Assembly (NCBI GenBank): GCA_937871645.1
Contig: CALMPZ010000607.1
Span: 1-10,254 of the forward strand
Source of the DNA: an uncultured Polymorphobacter sp.
GTDB taxonomy: Bacteria > Pseudomonadota > Alphaproteobacteria > Sphingomonadales > Sphingomonadaceae
DNA length: 10,254 nucleotides
Reading direction: 5' to 3'
Positions 1 to 7,498 of the stretch are shown here, one piece after another (positions within the stretch are counted from its first letter, which is position 1; each line of letters opens with the position of its first letter). The notes under the pieces were generated by a model, which was not told the origin of the DNA, ran no database searches, and was given only the letters and a program-made list of their open reading frames with translations. Made by a program: the position numbers and the translations under genes.

Positions 1-13
1 TGAAAGAAGGGCC

Positions 14-73
14 GCCCGCGGGCAGGGCTGAGCCCTGCATCCATCAATTGGGTGCAGGGTCCAGACCCTGCCC
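14..73. repeat. Nested palindromic repeat downstream of dnaK (possible terminator/attenuator)
   Basis: Two short perfect hairpins lie side by side: GCAGGGCT/AGCCCTGC at 22-38 (1-nt loop) and GCAGGGTC/GACCCTGC at 54-71 (2-nt loop). The whole left hairpin (about 20-42) is also nearly the reverse complement of the right one (about 50-73), so the element can fold either as two small hairpins or as one large cruciform around an ATCAATT centre. A further 10-bp palindrome, GCCCGCGGGC, sits at 14-23. Reading out of dnaK (minus strand), the hairpins are followed by a pyrimidine-rich CCTTCTTTCA at the window edge. This looks like a dispersed intergenic REP-like repeat that could also end or weaken transcription after dnaK. 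Structure is seen directly; function is inferred. Confidence 0.7.
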
Positions 74-93
74 GCCGGAGGCATTCTTTGGCC

Positions 94-1989
94 TTACTTC
101 TTTTCGTCTTCGACTTCGGAGAATTCCGCGTCGACGACGTTGTCGTCCTTGGGCGCTTCCGGCTCGGGCGAGGCGGCAGCGGCCTGTTCGGCGGCATAGA
201 CCGCTTCACCCAGCTTCATCGCCACGGTGCCGAGTGCCGTCGTCTTGGCGGTCAGCGCGTCGGCGTCGCCGCCGTCGAGTACGCCCTTCAGGTCGGCAAT
301 CGCCGCTTCGATCTCGGCCTTGACCTCGGGGGTCACCTTGTCGCCGTGCTCGACGAGCTGGCGCTCGGTCGAGTGGACGAGGCTGTCGGCCTGGTTGCGC
401 GCTTCGGCCACCGCACGACGCTTCTTGTCGTCTTCGGCGAACTTTTCGGCGTCCTTGACCATCTGGTCGATGTCGGCTTGGCTCAGACCACCCGACGGCT
501 GGATGCGGATCTGCTGTTCCTTGCCGGTGCCCTTGTCCTTGGCATTGACCGCGACGAGGCCGTTGGCATCGATGTCGAACGTCACTTCGATCTGCGGCAT
601 GCCGCGCGGCGCCGGCGGAATGCCGACGAGGTCGAACTGGCCGAGCATCTTGTTGTCGGCGGCCATTTCGCGCTCGCCCTGGAAGACGCGGATCGTCACG
701 GCGTTCTGGTTGTCGTCGGCGGTCGAGTAGGTCTGCGACTTCTTGGTCGGGATCGTCGTGTTGCGGTCGATCATCCGGGTGAACACGCCGCCCAGCGTTT
801 CGATGCCGAGCGACAGCGGTGTCACGTCGAGCAGCAGCACGTCCTTGACGTCGCCCTGCAGCACGCCAGCCTGAATGGCGGCGCCCATCGCAACGACTTC
901 ATCGGGGTTGACCGACGTGTTGGGTTCCTTGCCGAACAGCGCCTTCACGAATTCGCGGACGCGCGGCATGCGCGTCATGCCGCCGACGAGAATGACTTCG
1001 TCGATCTCTTCCTTCTTGACGCCGGCTTCGCTGATCGCATCGAGGCACGGCTTGCGGGTGCGTTCGATGAGGTCGAGCACCAGCTTTTCGAGATCGGTGC
1101 GGGTGACCGTCTTGACGAGGTGCTTCGGGCCGTTGGCGTCCGCCGTGATGAACGGCAAGTTGACTTCGGTCGAGGCGCTCGACGACAGTTCGATCTTGGC
1201 CTTTTCGGCAGCTTCCTTGAGGCGCTGCAGCGCGAGCTTGTCCTTGCGCAGGTCGATGCCTTCGGTCTTCTTGAAGTCTTCCGCCAGGAATTCGACGACC
1301 TTGGCGTCGAAATCTTCACCGCCGAGGAAGGTGTCGCCCGAGGTCGACTTCACTTCGAAAACGCCGTCGCCCAGTTCGAGCACCGACACGTCGAAGGTGC
1401 CGCCACCAAGGTCATAAACCGCGATGGTCTTGGCGCCGACCTTGTCGAGCCCATAAGCGAGTGCGGCCGCGGTCGGCTCGTTGATGATGCGCAGGACTTC
1501 GAGACCGGCAATCTTGCCGGCGTCCTTGGTCGCCTGACGCTGTGCGTCGTTGAAATATGCGGGGACGGTGATGACCGCCTGCGTCACGGTTTCGCCGAGA
1601 TAGGCTTCGGCGGTTTCCTTCATCTTCTGCAGGATGAACGCCGAAATCTGCGACGGCGAATAGTCTTCGCCACCGGCCTGGACCCAGGCGTCACCGTTGG
1701 GCCCCTTGACGATCTTGTAGGGGACAAGGTCCTTGTCCTTCTGCGTCATCGGATCGGTGAAGCTGCGGCCGATCAGGCGCTTGACCGCGAAAATCGTGTT
1801 CTCGGGGTTGGTCACCGCCTGGCGCTTGGCCGGCTGGCCGACCAGACGCTCGCCGTCCTTGGTAAATGCCACCTGCGACGGCGTCGTGCGCGCGCCTTCG
1901 GCGTTTTCGATCACCTTCGGCTGGCTGCCTTCCATCACGGAAACGCAGCTGTTGGTGGTGCCCAGATCAATCCCGATTACTTTAGCCAT
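94..1989 (-). CDS. dnaK: Molecular chaperone DnaK (Hsp70)
   Basis: Cytosolic Hsp70 of 631 residues, the usual full length. It binds exposed hydrophobic segments of client proteins in an ATP-driven cycle with DnaJ and the nucleotide exchange factor GrpE. The ATPase domain shows the phosphate-1 motif [10 protein letters not shown] (6-15), K70, [11 protein letters not shown] (170-180), the phosphate-2 motif [12 protein letters not shown] (191-202) and the adenosine motif [10 protein letters not shown] (335-344). The linker [13 protein letters not shown] is at 383-395, then the beta-sandwich peptide-binding domain and the helical lid. The tail ends [21 protein letters not shown], the normal DnaK C-terminus. 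The ATG at 1989 is chosen because GAGG (1997-2000) is well placed before it and [12 protein letters not shown] is the family start; ATGs at 1995 and 2001 are possible but less likely, and an upstream in-frame ATG at 2088 lies before the predicted transcription start. grpE and hrcA are nearby but in a separate unit. No defect seen. Confidence 0.99.
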   Translation of the reverse strand: MAKVIGIDLGTTNSCVSVMEGSQPKVIENAEGARTTPSQVAFTKDGERLVGQPAKRQAVTNPENTIFAVKRLIGRSFTDPMTQKDKDLVPYKIVKGPNGDAWVQAGGEDYSPSQISAFILQKMKETAEAYLGETVTQAVITVPAYFNDAQRQATKDAGKIAGLEVLRIINEPTAAALAYGLDKVGAKTIAVYDLGGGTFDVSVLELGDGVFEVKSTSGDTFLGGEDFDAKVVEFLAEDFKKTEGIDLRKDKLALQRLKEAAEKAKIELSSSASTEVNLPFITADANGPKHLVKTVTRTDLEKLVLDLIERTRKPCLDAISEAGVKKEEIDEVILVGGMTRMPRVREFVKALFGKEPNTSVNPDEVVAMGAAIQAGVLQGDVKDVLLLDVTPLSLGIETLGGVFTRMIDRNTTIPTKKSQTYSTADDNQNAVTIRVFQGEREMAADNKMLGQFDLVGIPPAPRGMPQIEVTFDIDANGLVAVNAKDKGTGKEQQIRIQPSGGLSQADIDQMVKDAEKFAEDDKKRRAVAEARNQADSLVHSTERQLVEHGDKVTPEVKAEIEAAIADLKGVLDGGDADALTAKTTALGTVAMKLGEAVYAAEQAAAASPEPEAPKDDNVVDAEFSEVEDEKK

Positions 1990-2021
1990 GTTCATCCTCA
2001 TACAAGCGATATCAATGCAAA

Positions 2022-2062
2022 GACCGGCACCGCGCCCTTTGAAAGCAGCGCCGTGCCCGGTC
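2022..2062 (-). other. Hairpin in the predicted dnaK 5' leader
   Basis: On the minus strand GACCGGGCAC (2062-2053) can pair with GTGCCGGTC (2030-2022) with one bulged G, and GCGC segments inside could extend the stem. If transcription starts about 7 nt after the -10 element, the hairpin lies within a few nucleotides of the 5' end of the dnaK mRNA, and about 32 nt before the start codon. The Shine-Dalgarno GAGG (1997-2000) is outside the stem, so a 5'-end stabilising role is easier to argue than an RNA thermometer. The pairing is visible; any role is inference. Confidence 0.4.
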
Positions 2063-2070
2063 ACGCGAGG

Positions 2071-2101
2071 GCATATAGGGAGCGCCAAAATGCGCTACAA
2101 G
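2071..2101 (-). promoter_or_regulatory. Probable RpoH (sigma-32) heat-shock promoter of dnaK
   Basis: The minus strand carries CTTGTA (2101-2096) as the -35 and CCTATAT (2079-2073) as the -10, with CTTG and CCTATAT separated by 18 nt. This fits the alphaproteobacterial RpoH pattern as I know it (CTTG, 17-18 nt, CYTATnT). It would start transcription near 2066, giving a leader of about 75 nt before dnaK. It is upstream of a classic heat-shock gene, which supports the call. The -10 (CTATAT) is also close enough to the vegetative consensus that sigma-70 could contribute. No CIRCE (HrcA operator) inverted repeat is visible here, so heat control of dnaK would be positive, through RpoH. Confidence 0.65.
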
Positions 2102-2241
2102 CACCGGCGTGCGAGATTCCTTGCCGCCGGGCGCCGCCACGGCCTGCGGCAGCAGCGCGCGCGGCGCGCGACAGCGACGCGCAATGGACAGCGACAGTGC
2201 AGGACGCTAAGCGCGGCGCAACGACATCAAAGGAGCCCGCC

Positions 2242-2706
2242 ATGCGCCACCTGTTCGCCAGCCTTGCCATGACCGCCGCGCTCGCCGCCCCCGTGCAGGC
2301 CGCCGCACCGATGATCCACGACGCCTGGGTGCGCTTGCCCGCCGTCGCCGGCCGCCCGGCCGCCGCCTATTTCACCGTGATGGGCATGGGTACCGCCGAC
2401 CGGCTGGTCGAGGTCAGCTCACCGCTGGCGACGCGCACCGAAATGCACACGATGACGATGACGGGCGGCGTGATGAAGATGACGCCGATCGCCGGGGTCG
2501 ACATTCCGGCGCGCGGCAATGTCGCGTTCAAGCCCGGCGGCAACCACGCCATGCTCTATACGCTGATGCCCGCTGCCAAGCTGGGGAGCCCGCTGCCGCT
2601 GGCGCTGCGCTTCGAAAAGGCCGGCACCGTCCTCGTCAACGCCAAGACCATCGCGGCGGGTGATCCGGCACCGACCGGCGACACGACGGGCCATAGCGCG
2701 CATTAG
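2242..2706 (+). CDS. Periplasmic copper chaperone, PCu(A)C family
   Basis: Secreted protein of 154 residues. Residues 1 to about 21 form a signal peptide (MRH, then a hydrophobic stretch ending PVQAAA). The mature part has the PCu(A)C copper site H69-x10-M80-x21-H102-x-M104, matching the family spacing exactly, within MHTMTMTGGVMKM and GGNHAML. Family members bind Cu(I) in the periplasm and deliver it to the CuA/CuB centres of haem-copper oxidases, or handle copper more generally. The tail adds H151 and H154 (HSAH), which may give extra metal binding. The start has a strong AAAGGAG (2229-2235) seven nt before ATG. It is transcribed divergently from dnaK, and the next gene starts 8 nt after its stop, so the two are probably co-transcribed. 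No Sco or oxidase gene is in the window, so the exact client cannot be told. Confidence 0.9.
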   Translation: MRHLFASLAMTAALAAPVQAAAPMIHDAWVRLPAVAGRPAAAYFTVMGMGTADRLVEVSSPLATRTEMHTMTMTGGVMKMTPIAGVDIPARGNVAFKPGGNHAMLYTLMPAAKLGSPLPLALRFEKAGTVLVNAKTIAAGDPAPTGDTTGHSAH

Positions 2707-2714
2707 GCTGCCGC

Positions 2715-3170
2715 ATGGCGCAAATCGACGCGCGGCCGCTGACGCCCGGCGAAGTGGCGCTGGCCGCTTCGGTGTTCGGCGACGCGCTCGATACGCGCGC
2801 TGTGACGTTGCGCCGTGCCAAATTCTGGCTGCTGCAGCCGGTGTGGGTGGTGATGGCGCCCGACGGCCACATCTGGTTCCACCCCGACGGCCATGCCTGG
2901 AGCGACGACTTCAGCGCCGCGCCGCTGCATGCGCGCGCGCTGTTCGTCCATGAAATGGTGCATGTCTGGCAGCGCCAGCGCGGCATCCGGCTGTGGCTGC
3001 GGCGCTACCCGCTGGCGCGCTACACCTACCGCCTCGTGCCCGGCAAGCCGTTCGGGCGCTACGGCATCGAACAGCAAGCGTGCATTGTCGAGGATGCCTA
3101 CCGGCGGCGCGAATGCGGCGACGCCAATACGGCGGTCGCCGGGCTGATACCGTTCGGCAACTGGGCCTGA
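2715..3170 (+). CDS. Small HExxH protein of unknown function ('vgr related protein' type)
   Basis: A 151-residue protein without signal peptide or clear membrane segment. The key feature is HEMVHVWQ at 79-86, a zincin-type HExxH zinc site (H79, E80, H83), followed by GIEQQACIVEDAY (117-129), where E119 is a good candidate for the third zinc ligand. The layout resembles DUF4157-like short metallopeptidase domains, and I recall proteins of this kind being labelled 'vgr related protein' in sphingomonads; that name carries no tested function. Aromatic-rich segments (FWLLQPVWVV, HIWFHPDGHAW) surround the core. The start ATG lies 8 nt after the copper chaperone stop, with only a weak AGG before it, which suggests translational coupling. 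Peptidase activity is an inference from the motif; substrate unknown. An inverted repeat follows the stop. Confidence 0.75.
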   Translation: MAQIDARPLTPGEVALAASVFGDALDTRAVTLRRAKFWLLQPVWVVMAPDGHIWFHPDGHAWSDDFSAAPLHARALFVHEMVHVWQRQRGIRLWLRRYPLARYTYRLVPGKPFGRYGIEQQACIVEDAYRRRECGDANTAVAGLIPFGNWA

Positions 3171-3182
3171 CCTCCAGAACAT

Positions 3183-3272
3183 CCGTCATCCCGGCGTAGG
3201 CCGGGACCCATCACCGGCAACAATCGCGCTGTCGTGGATGTCGATGGGTCCCGGCCTTCGCCGGGATGACGG
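3183..3272. repeat. 90-bp near-perfect inverted repeat (dispersed alphaproteobacterial element)
   Basis: The arms 3183-3212 and 3243-3272 are reverse complements at 29 of 30 positions (single mismatch in GCGTAGGC versus GCGAAGGC), separated by a 30-nt loop. Each arm contains its own smaller palindrome, TCCCGGC/GCCGGGA. The arm sequence, starting CCGTCATCCCGGCG, is of a type I recognise as abundant between genes in alphaproteobacteria; its translation yields the familiar spurious peptide strings HPGEGRDP and MGPGLRRDDG. It sits between the convergent ends of the HExxH gene and grpE, where it could act as a bidirectional terminator, though no clear T-run follows either arm. The remaining bases up to grpE (3273-3330) hold nothing I recognise. 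Confidence 0.9.
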
Positions 3273-3330
3273 AAGTAATTTAAGGGCGCGCGCAGTAGCC
3301 TCAAGTGCAACCGACGCGGCACCGAAGCCC

Positions 3331-3861
3331 TCAGCTTTCCGCCTTGGCCTTGGCAACGCTGACCAGCGACGGGCGCAACAGCCGGTCCTTGATCAGATAC
3401 CCGGTCTGCAATTCACTGACGATATGCCCCGGCGTGTGCTCGTCGCTTTCGACTTCGATCATCGCCTGGTGCTTGTGCGGATCGAGCGGCTGCCCGGCGG
3501 TTTCAATCTTGCTGATGCCGTTGCGCGCCAGCACTGCGAGCAGCTCGCGCTCGGTCGCTTCGATGCCGGTGCGGACATTGTCGAAACCATCGGCGGGCAA
3601 TGCGGCCACCGCACGGCGCAGATTGTCGGCAACGCCGAGCAGGTCGCGCGCAAACCCCGTCACCGCATAGGTCGAAGCGTCGGTCTTCTCGCGCTCCAAA
3701 CGGCGGCGGACATTTTCGGTTTCGGCCGAAGCGCGCAGCAGCCGATCCTTGAGCGACGCAATCTCTTCGGTCGCGGCAATCAGCGCATCCTCGAAGCTCG
3801 GCGGGCCGGTTTCGGCCTCGCTCGCGCCAGTCTCGTTGTCGGGCAAAATCTCGTCACTCAT
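3331..3861 (-). CDS. grpE: Nucleotide exchange factor GrpE
   Basis: Cytosolic co-chaperone of 176 residues that speeds ADP release from DnaK, resetting the Hsp70 cycle; family members act as dimers. Residues 1-23 are an acidic, disordered-looking tail, about 24-62 is the long coiled-coil helix (SFEDALIAATEEIASLKDRL onward, with AETENVRRRLEREK at 46-59), and the C-terminal beta wing carries the family signature: DPHKHQAMIEVE (127-138), PGHIVSELQTGYLIKDRLLRP (144-164) then SLVSVAK. Its ATG overlaps the hrcA stop in an ATGA (3861-3858), so translation is coupled to hrcA and both come from one mRNA. The end faces the convergent HExxH gene across an inverted repeat. Intact and of normal length. 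Confidence 0.98.
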   Translation of the reverse strand: MSDEILPDNETGASEAETGPPSFEDALIAATEEIASLKDRLLRASAETENVRRRLEREKTDASTYAVTGFARDLLGVADNLRRAVAALPADGFDNVRTGIEATERELLAVLARNGISKIETAGQPLDPHKHQAMIEVESDEHTPGHIVSELQTGYLIKDRLLRPSLVSVAKAKAES

Positions 3862-4907
3862 GCAATCAACCTACTCAATGTTTTCGCGGTGTAATCCACC
3901 ATGGGAACGATGCGGGCATAGTTCAACCGCGTCGGGCCGATGACGCCGATGACGCCGACCACTTGCGAGTCGCTGCCGCCGACACGATACGGCGCGGCTA
4001 TAACGCTCGAACCCGAAAGCGCGAACAGCTTGTTCTCGGCGCCGATGAAGATTTTCATCGCCGCGGCGTTCTGCGCGAGTTCGAGCACCTGCACGAGGTC
4101 CTGCTTGCCTTCGATATCGTCGAGCAGCAGCCGCACGCGTTCAAGGTCGGTGGCGCCGTCATCGAGCAGATGCGCCTGGCCGCGCACGATCAGCACCGGC
4201 CGCGCGGCGCCGTCGGCCGACCATGATGCCAGCCCGGCGTCGACCAATGTCGCGGTCAGCGCGTCGATCGCGGCGCGGTCATCGGCGATCTCGCGCGCCA
4301 GTTGCGCCGCGGCGGCGCTGAGCGTCAGCCCCGACAGCCGCGCGTTGATATAGTTCGCCGCCTCGATCAGCACCGTCGCGGGCAAATCGGCGGGCAAGTC
4401 GAGCACGCGGTTTTCGACCGAGCCGTCGGCGCCGACCAGGATCGCCAGCGCCTTGCGCGGCGCCAGCGCGACAAAGTTGATCTGCCGCAGCACCGGCTCG
4501 GCCTTGGGCACCAGCACCAGCCCGGCGCAGGCGCTCAGACCCGACAGCACCGCGGTGGTGCGCGTCAAAAGTTCGGTCATCGGCGAGCCGGCCTGGATGG
4601 GTTGCTCGATGGCGGCGCGTTCGGCCTCCGAGGGTGCGGCCGCCTGCATCATCCCGTCGACAAACAGCCGCAGGCCGAGCTCGGTCGGCTTGCGCCCGGC
4701 CGACACATGCGGCGCCGCGAGCAGCCCGAGTTCCTCAAGGTCCTGCATGACATTGCGGATCGATGCCGGCGACAGCCCGAGCGCGCCGAGCTTCGACAGC
4801 GTCCGCGATCCCACCGGCGCACCGCTGGCGAGATACGAATCGACGATCTGGCGAAACACTTCGCGCGCGCGTTCGTTGAGTTCGGGGATGGACGGTGACT
4901 GGTTCAC
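3858..4907 (-). CDS. hrcA: Heat-inducible transcription repressor HrcA
   Basis: Repressor of 349 residues. The family binds the CIRCE inverted repeat upstream of chaperone operons and is kept active by GroEL. The N-terminal winged helix is evident: [19 protein letters not shown] (11-29), PVGSRTLSK (31-39), [19 protein letters not shown] (45-63) and the wing [18 protein letters not shown] (67-84). The C-terminal GAF-like region ends with the family block [20 protein letters not shown] (318-337). The GTG at 4907 is chosen: the frame stays open far upstream, into rph on the other strand, but no ATG lies within 60 codons and this start gives the normal length. There is no good Shine-Dalgarno, but a promoter is placed so that the mRNA would begin at the GTG. 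Overlaps grpE by 4 nt. No CIRCE repeat is visible anywhere in the window, so its target operon (probably groESL) is elsewhere. Confidence 0.95.
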   Translation of the reverse strand: MNQSPSIPELNERAREVFRQIVDSYLASGAPVGSRTLSKLGALGLSPASIRNVMQDLEELGLLAAPHVSAGRKPTELGLRLFVDGMMQAAAPSEAERAAIEQPIQAGSPMTELLTRTTAVLSGLSACAGLVLVPKAEPVLRQINFVALAPRKALAILVGADGSVENRVLDLPADLPATVLIEAANYINARLSGLTLSAAAAQLAREIADDRAAIDALTATLVDAGLASWSADGAARPVLIVRGQAHLLDDGATDLERVRLLLDDIEGKQDLVQVLELAQNAAAMKIFIGAENKLFALSGSSVIAAPYRVGGSDSQVVGVIGVIGPTRLNYARIVPMVDYTAKTLSRLIA

Positions 4908-4913
4908 GCCGCC

Positions 4914-4942
4914 AATGTAGGGTGGCGGATGCGGGTTGTCAT
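4914..4942 (-). promoter_or_regulatory. Probable sigma-70 promoter giving a leaderless hrcA mRNA
   Basis: On the minus strand ATGACA (4942-4937, 5 of 6 to TTGACA) and TACATT (4919-4914, 4 of 6 to TATAAT) are separated by exactly 17 nt. The -10 is followed by six bases (GGCGGC, 4913-4908) and then by the GTG start codon at 4907, so the expected +1 is the G of the start codon. This would explain the lack of a convincing ribosome binding site for hrcA. Matches and spacing are seen in the sequence; use in vivo is inferred. Confidence 0.5.
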
Positions 4943-5042
4943 CGGCTGCGGCGTCACCCGCGCAGATGACAGCGAGCCGCCAACACGCTACTGGCAGCCC
5001 AGCAACCCATTTTCCGACACCCAAATCCCAAGGATTCCGCCC

Positions 5043-5759
5043 ATGCGCCCCTCCGGCCGCGCCCCCGATGCGATGCGCAGCATCGAAATGATCCCCGGCT
5101 TTGCGCTGCACGCCGAAGGGTCGTGCCTCGTCAAGTTCGGCAACACCCATGTGCTCGTCACCGCCAGCGTCGAAGAACGGCTGCCGCCGTGGTTGCGCGG
5201 CAAGGGGTCGGGCTGGGTGACGGCCGAATACGGCATGTTGCCCCGCGCCACGCACACGCGCGGGTCGCGCGAAGCCGCGAAAGGCAAGCAGTCGGGCCGC
5301 ACGCAGGAAATCCAGCGGCTGATCGGGCGGTCACTTCGCGCCGTCACCGACATGAAGCTGCTCGGCGAGCGCCAGATCACGCTCGATTGCGATGTCATCC
5401 AGGCCGATGGCGGCACCCGCACCGCATCGATCTCAGGCGCCTGGGTGGCGCTGCGCATGGCGATCGACGGCATCATGGCGAAGAACAACCTGAGCGTTGA
5501 CCCGTTGCTGGCGCAGGTCGCGGCGGTCAGCTGCGGCATCCACAACGGCAATGCCGTGCTCGACCTCGACTATATCGAGGACTCTGACGCCGGCACCGAC
5601 GCCAATTTCGTCATGACCTCGACCGGCGGCCTCGTCGAAGTCCAGGCCACTGCCGAAGGCGCGCCGTATGACGAGGAAGCGCTGTTGCGGCTGCTGCGGC
5701 TGGCGCGCATCGGCTGCAACGACATCTTTGCGGCGCAGCGGGTCGCGACCGGACGTTGA
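5043..5759 (+). CDS. rph: Ribonuclease PH
   Basis: Phosphorolytic 3'-5' exoribonuclease of 238 residues, the standard length, which trims the last nucleotides 3' of the tRNA CCA end using inorganic phosphate; the family forms hexameric rings. Visible hallmarks are [20 protein letters not shown] (1-20), [12 protein letters not shown] (62-73), the phosphate-binding arginines R86 (in [15 protein letters not shown]) and R126 (in [12 protein letters not shown], 123-134), and the acidic metal-binding cluster [19 protein letters not shown] (174-192). The ATG at 5043 has AAGGA (5030-5034) eight nt before it and matches the family start; an in-frame ATG at 4929 would add 38 residues not found in the family. 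It is the first gene of rph-rdgB-hemW, divergent from hrcA across 135 nt, and its TGA overlaps the next ATG by one base. Confidence 0.98.
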   Translation: MRPSGRAPDAMRSIEMIPGFALHAEGSCLVKFGNTHVLVTASVEERLPPWLRGKGSGWVTAEYGMLPRATHTRGSREAAKGKQSGRTQEIQRLIGRSLRAVTDMKLLGERQITLDCDVIQADGGTRTASISGAWVALRMAIDGIMAKNNLSVDPLLAQVAAVSCGIHNGNAVLDLDYIEDSDAGTDANFVMTSTGGLVEVQATAEGAPYDEEALLRLLRLARIGCNDIFAAQRVATGR

Positions 5760-6361
5760 TGCGGACGCTGATGCGCAAGCTATTGGCCGGCCGCCTCGTG
5801 CTGGCGACGCACAACCCCGGCAAGGTCGTCGAAATCGCCGAGCTGCTCGGGCCGTTCGGCATGGAGATGGTGTCGGCGGGTGAGCTCGGCCTGCCCGAGC
5901 CCGACGAGACCGGCTTGACGTTCATCGCCAATGCCGAATTGAAGGCGCTGGCGGCGGCAACCGCGAGCGGCCTGCCGGCGCTTGCCGACGATTCGGGGCT
6001 GTGCGTCGATGCGCTCGGCGGCGCGCCGGGGATCTATTCGGCGCGCTGGGCCGGGCCGGGCAAGGACTTCAGCGTCGCGATGCAGCGCGTCCATGACGAA
6101 ATGCAGGGCGGCGTCGATACCGCGCACTTCATCTGCGCACTGTGCATCGCCTGGCCCGACGGCCACACACAGAGCTTCGAAGGTCGCGTCGATGGCCGGC
6201 TGGTGTGGCCACCGCGCGGCAGCAACGGCTTCGGTTATGACCCGATGTTCCTGATGGACGGCCAAGCGCGGACCTATGGCGAGATGCCGCGCGCCGACAA
6301 GGAAGCCGACAACCACCGCGCCCGGGCATTTGCCCAACTGGTCGCCGCATGCCTGACCTAG
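5759..6361 (+). CDS. rdgB: dITP/XTP pyrophosphatase (RdgB/HAM1 family)
   Basis: House-cleaning nucleotidase of 200 residues that hydrolyses dITP, ITP and XTP to the monophosphates plus pyrophosphate, keeping deaminated purines out of DNA and RNA. Motifs in order: [10 protein letters not shown] (17-26), the metal/catalytic [13 protein letters not shown] (76-88), [10 protein letters not shown] (90-99), [11 protein letters not shown] (154-164) and the end motif [10 protein letters not shown] (185-194). The ATG at 5759 shares its A with the rph TGA (TGATG), suggesting coupled translation; a TTG at 5756 and the ATG at 5771 ([15 protein letters not shown], 196 residues) are alternatives, neither with a strong ribosome binding site. 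It overlaps hemW by 13 nt, so the three genes form one operon. Confidence 0.97.
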   Translation: MRTLMRKLLAGRLVLATHNPGKVVEIAELLGPFGMEMVSAGELGLPEPDETGLTFIANAELKALAAATASGLPALADDSGLCVDALGGAPGIYSARWAGPGKDFSVAMQRVHDEMQGGVDTAHFICALCIAWPDGHTQSFEGRVDGRLVWPPRGSNGFGYDPMFLMDGQARTYGEMPRADKEADNHRARAFAQLVAACLT

Positions 6362-7494
6362 AACCGCTGGCGGTCTATATCCACTGGCCGTTCTGCGTTT
6401 CGAAATGCCCTTATTGCGACTTCAACAGCCACGTCCGCGCGACCATCGACGAGGCCGGCTGGCGCGACGCGCTGCTCGCCGACCTGGCGCATGAGGTGGC
6501 GCTGCTGCCGGGGCGCCGCGTCACCAGCATCTTCTTCGGCGGCGGCACCCCGTCGCTGATGGACCCGGCGACGACGGGCGCGGTGATCGACGCGGTGGCG
6601 CGGCACTGGTCGCTCGACGCGAACTGCGAAATCACGCTGGAAGCCAACCCCAACAGTGTCGAGGCAGCGCGCTTTGCCGGCTACGCCAAGGCCGGCGTCG
6701 GGCGCGTGTCGCTGGGGTTGCAGGCGCTCGATGACGGCGCACTCAAGCAACTGGGCCGCGCCCATTCGGTGCGCGAGGGGCTGGCGGCGCTCGACATCGC
6801 GCAGGCGCATTTCGGGCGCGTCAGTTTCGACCTGATCTACGACCGCCCCGCCCAGACGCGTGCGGCGTGGGAAGCCGAACTGACGCGCGCGCTGGGCTTC
6901 GGCACCGAGCATCTGTCGCTGTATCAACTGACCATCGAGCCTTCGACGGCATTCGCGCGGCTGCACGCCGACGGCAAGCTGGTGCTGCCCGATGCCGACA
7001 CCAGCGCCGACCTGTTCGAAATGACGCAGGCGATGACCGCCGCCGCCGGGCTGCCCGCCTATGAAGTGTCGAACCACGCACGCCCCGGCGCGGCGAGCCG
7101 CCACAACCTCGCCTATTGGCGCTACGATGACTACGTCGGCGTCGGCCCCGGCGCGCATGGCCGCCGGCTGGCAACCGCCACCGAACGCCACAAGAAGCCC
7201 GAAAACTGGATTGCCGCGCTGGCTGCGACGGGGTCGGGATTGAACATCGAAACACCGCTTGATGCCGAAACGCGCGCCACCGAGGCGCTGCTGATGGGGC
7301 TACGGCTGGCCGACGGCATCGACGCCGCGCACTTCGCCACGCGCACCGGACGGACGCTGGAGGTGACGATCGACACCGCGGCGCGCGACCGGCTGGTGGC
7401 GCAGGGGATGATCGAAGCACGCGCCGACCGGCTGCAACTGACGCCGCAGGGCCGGCCTGTTGTCAACGCCGTGCTGGCGGCGCTGCACCGCTAG
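6349..7494 (+). CDS. hemW: Radical SAM haem chaperone HemW
   Basis: Radical-SAM family protein of 381 residues, long mis-annotated as oxygen-independent coproporphyrinogen III oxidase (HemN). HemW binds haem and hands it to target proteins such as respiratory haem enzymes. The 4Fe-4S cluster motif is C16-x3-C20-x2-C23-D-F ([14 protein letters not shown]), followed by FFGGGTPSL (62-70), ITLEANP (95-101), [10 protein letters not shown] (117-126) and [12 protein letters not shown] (159-170). The HNLAYW block at 252-257, followed by [10 protein letters not shown], marks HemW; true HemN has a different N-terminus and an extra cysteine. The start lies 13 nt inside rdgB. Only 4 nt separate its stop from that of the convergent lipoprotein gene, leaving no room for a terminator between them. 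The residue block DRPAQT differs slightly from the common ARPGQT. Confidence 0.96.
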   Translation: MPDLEPLAVYIHWPFCVSKCPYCDFNSHVRATIDEAGWRDALLADLAHEVALLPGRRVTSIFFGGGTPSLMDPATTGAVIDAVARHWSLDANCEITLEANPNSVEAARFAGYAKAGVGRVSLGLQALDDGALKQLGRAHSVREGLAALDIAQAHFGRVSFDLIYDRPAQTRAAWEAELTRALGFGTEHLSLYQLTIEPSTAFARLHADGKLVLPDADTSADLFEMTQAMTAAAGLPAYEVSNHARPGAASRHNLAYWRYDDYVGVGPGAHGRRLATATERHKKPENWIAALAATGSGLNIETPLDAETRATEALLMGLRLADGIDAAHFATRTGRTLEVTIDTAARDRLVAQGMIEARADRLQLTPQGRPVVNAVLAALHR

Positions 7495-7498
7495 CCGC

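Noticed and set aside
2155..2171. Alternating GC run (GCGCGCGCGGCGCGCG) between dnaK and the copper chaperone
   Set aside because: Expected by chance in such GC-rich sequence; no supporting context for a Z-DNA or operator role.
2185..2213. Possible promoter for the copper chaperone (TGGACA, 17 nt, TAAGCG)
   Set aside because: The -35 is good but the -10 is too poor to list as a feature; the true promoter in 2102-2241 is not identified.
52..2241. Very long plus-strand open frame running antisense through dnaK and in frame into the copper chaperone
   Set aside because: It is the high-GC shadow of dnaK. Only the part from ATG 2242, with its strong AAAGGAG site, signal peptide and copper motif, is a real gene.
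3098..3322. Small minus-strand open frame across the inverted repeat
   Set aside because: Its peptide contains HPGEGRDP and MGPGLRRDDG, typical spurious translation of this dispersed repeat.
4929..5042. Upstream ATG for rph
   Set aside because: It adds 38 residues not found in RNase PH; ATG 5043 has a better ribosome binding site and gives 238 residues.
4908..5255. N-terminal extension of HrcA by 116 residues
   Set aside because: The extension overlaps rph and has no family similarity; GTG 4907 gives a normal HrcA.
6358..7191. Minus-strand open frame of about 277 codons opposite hemW
   Set aside because: No recognisable motifs, and hemW on the other strand is unambiguous.
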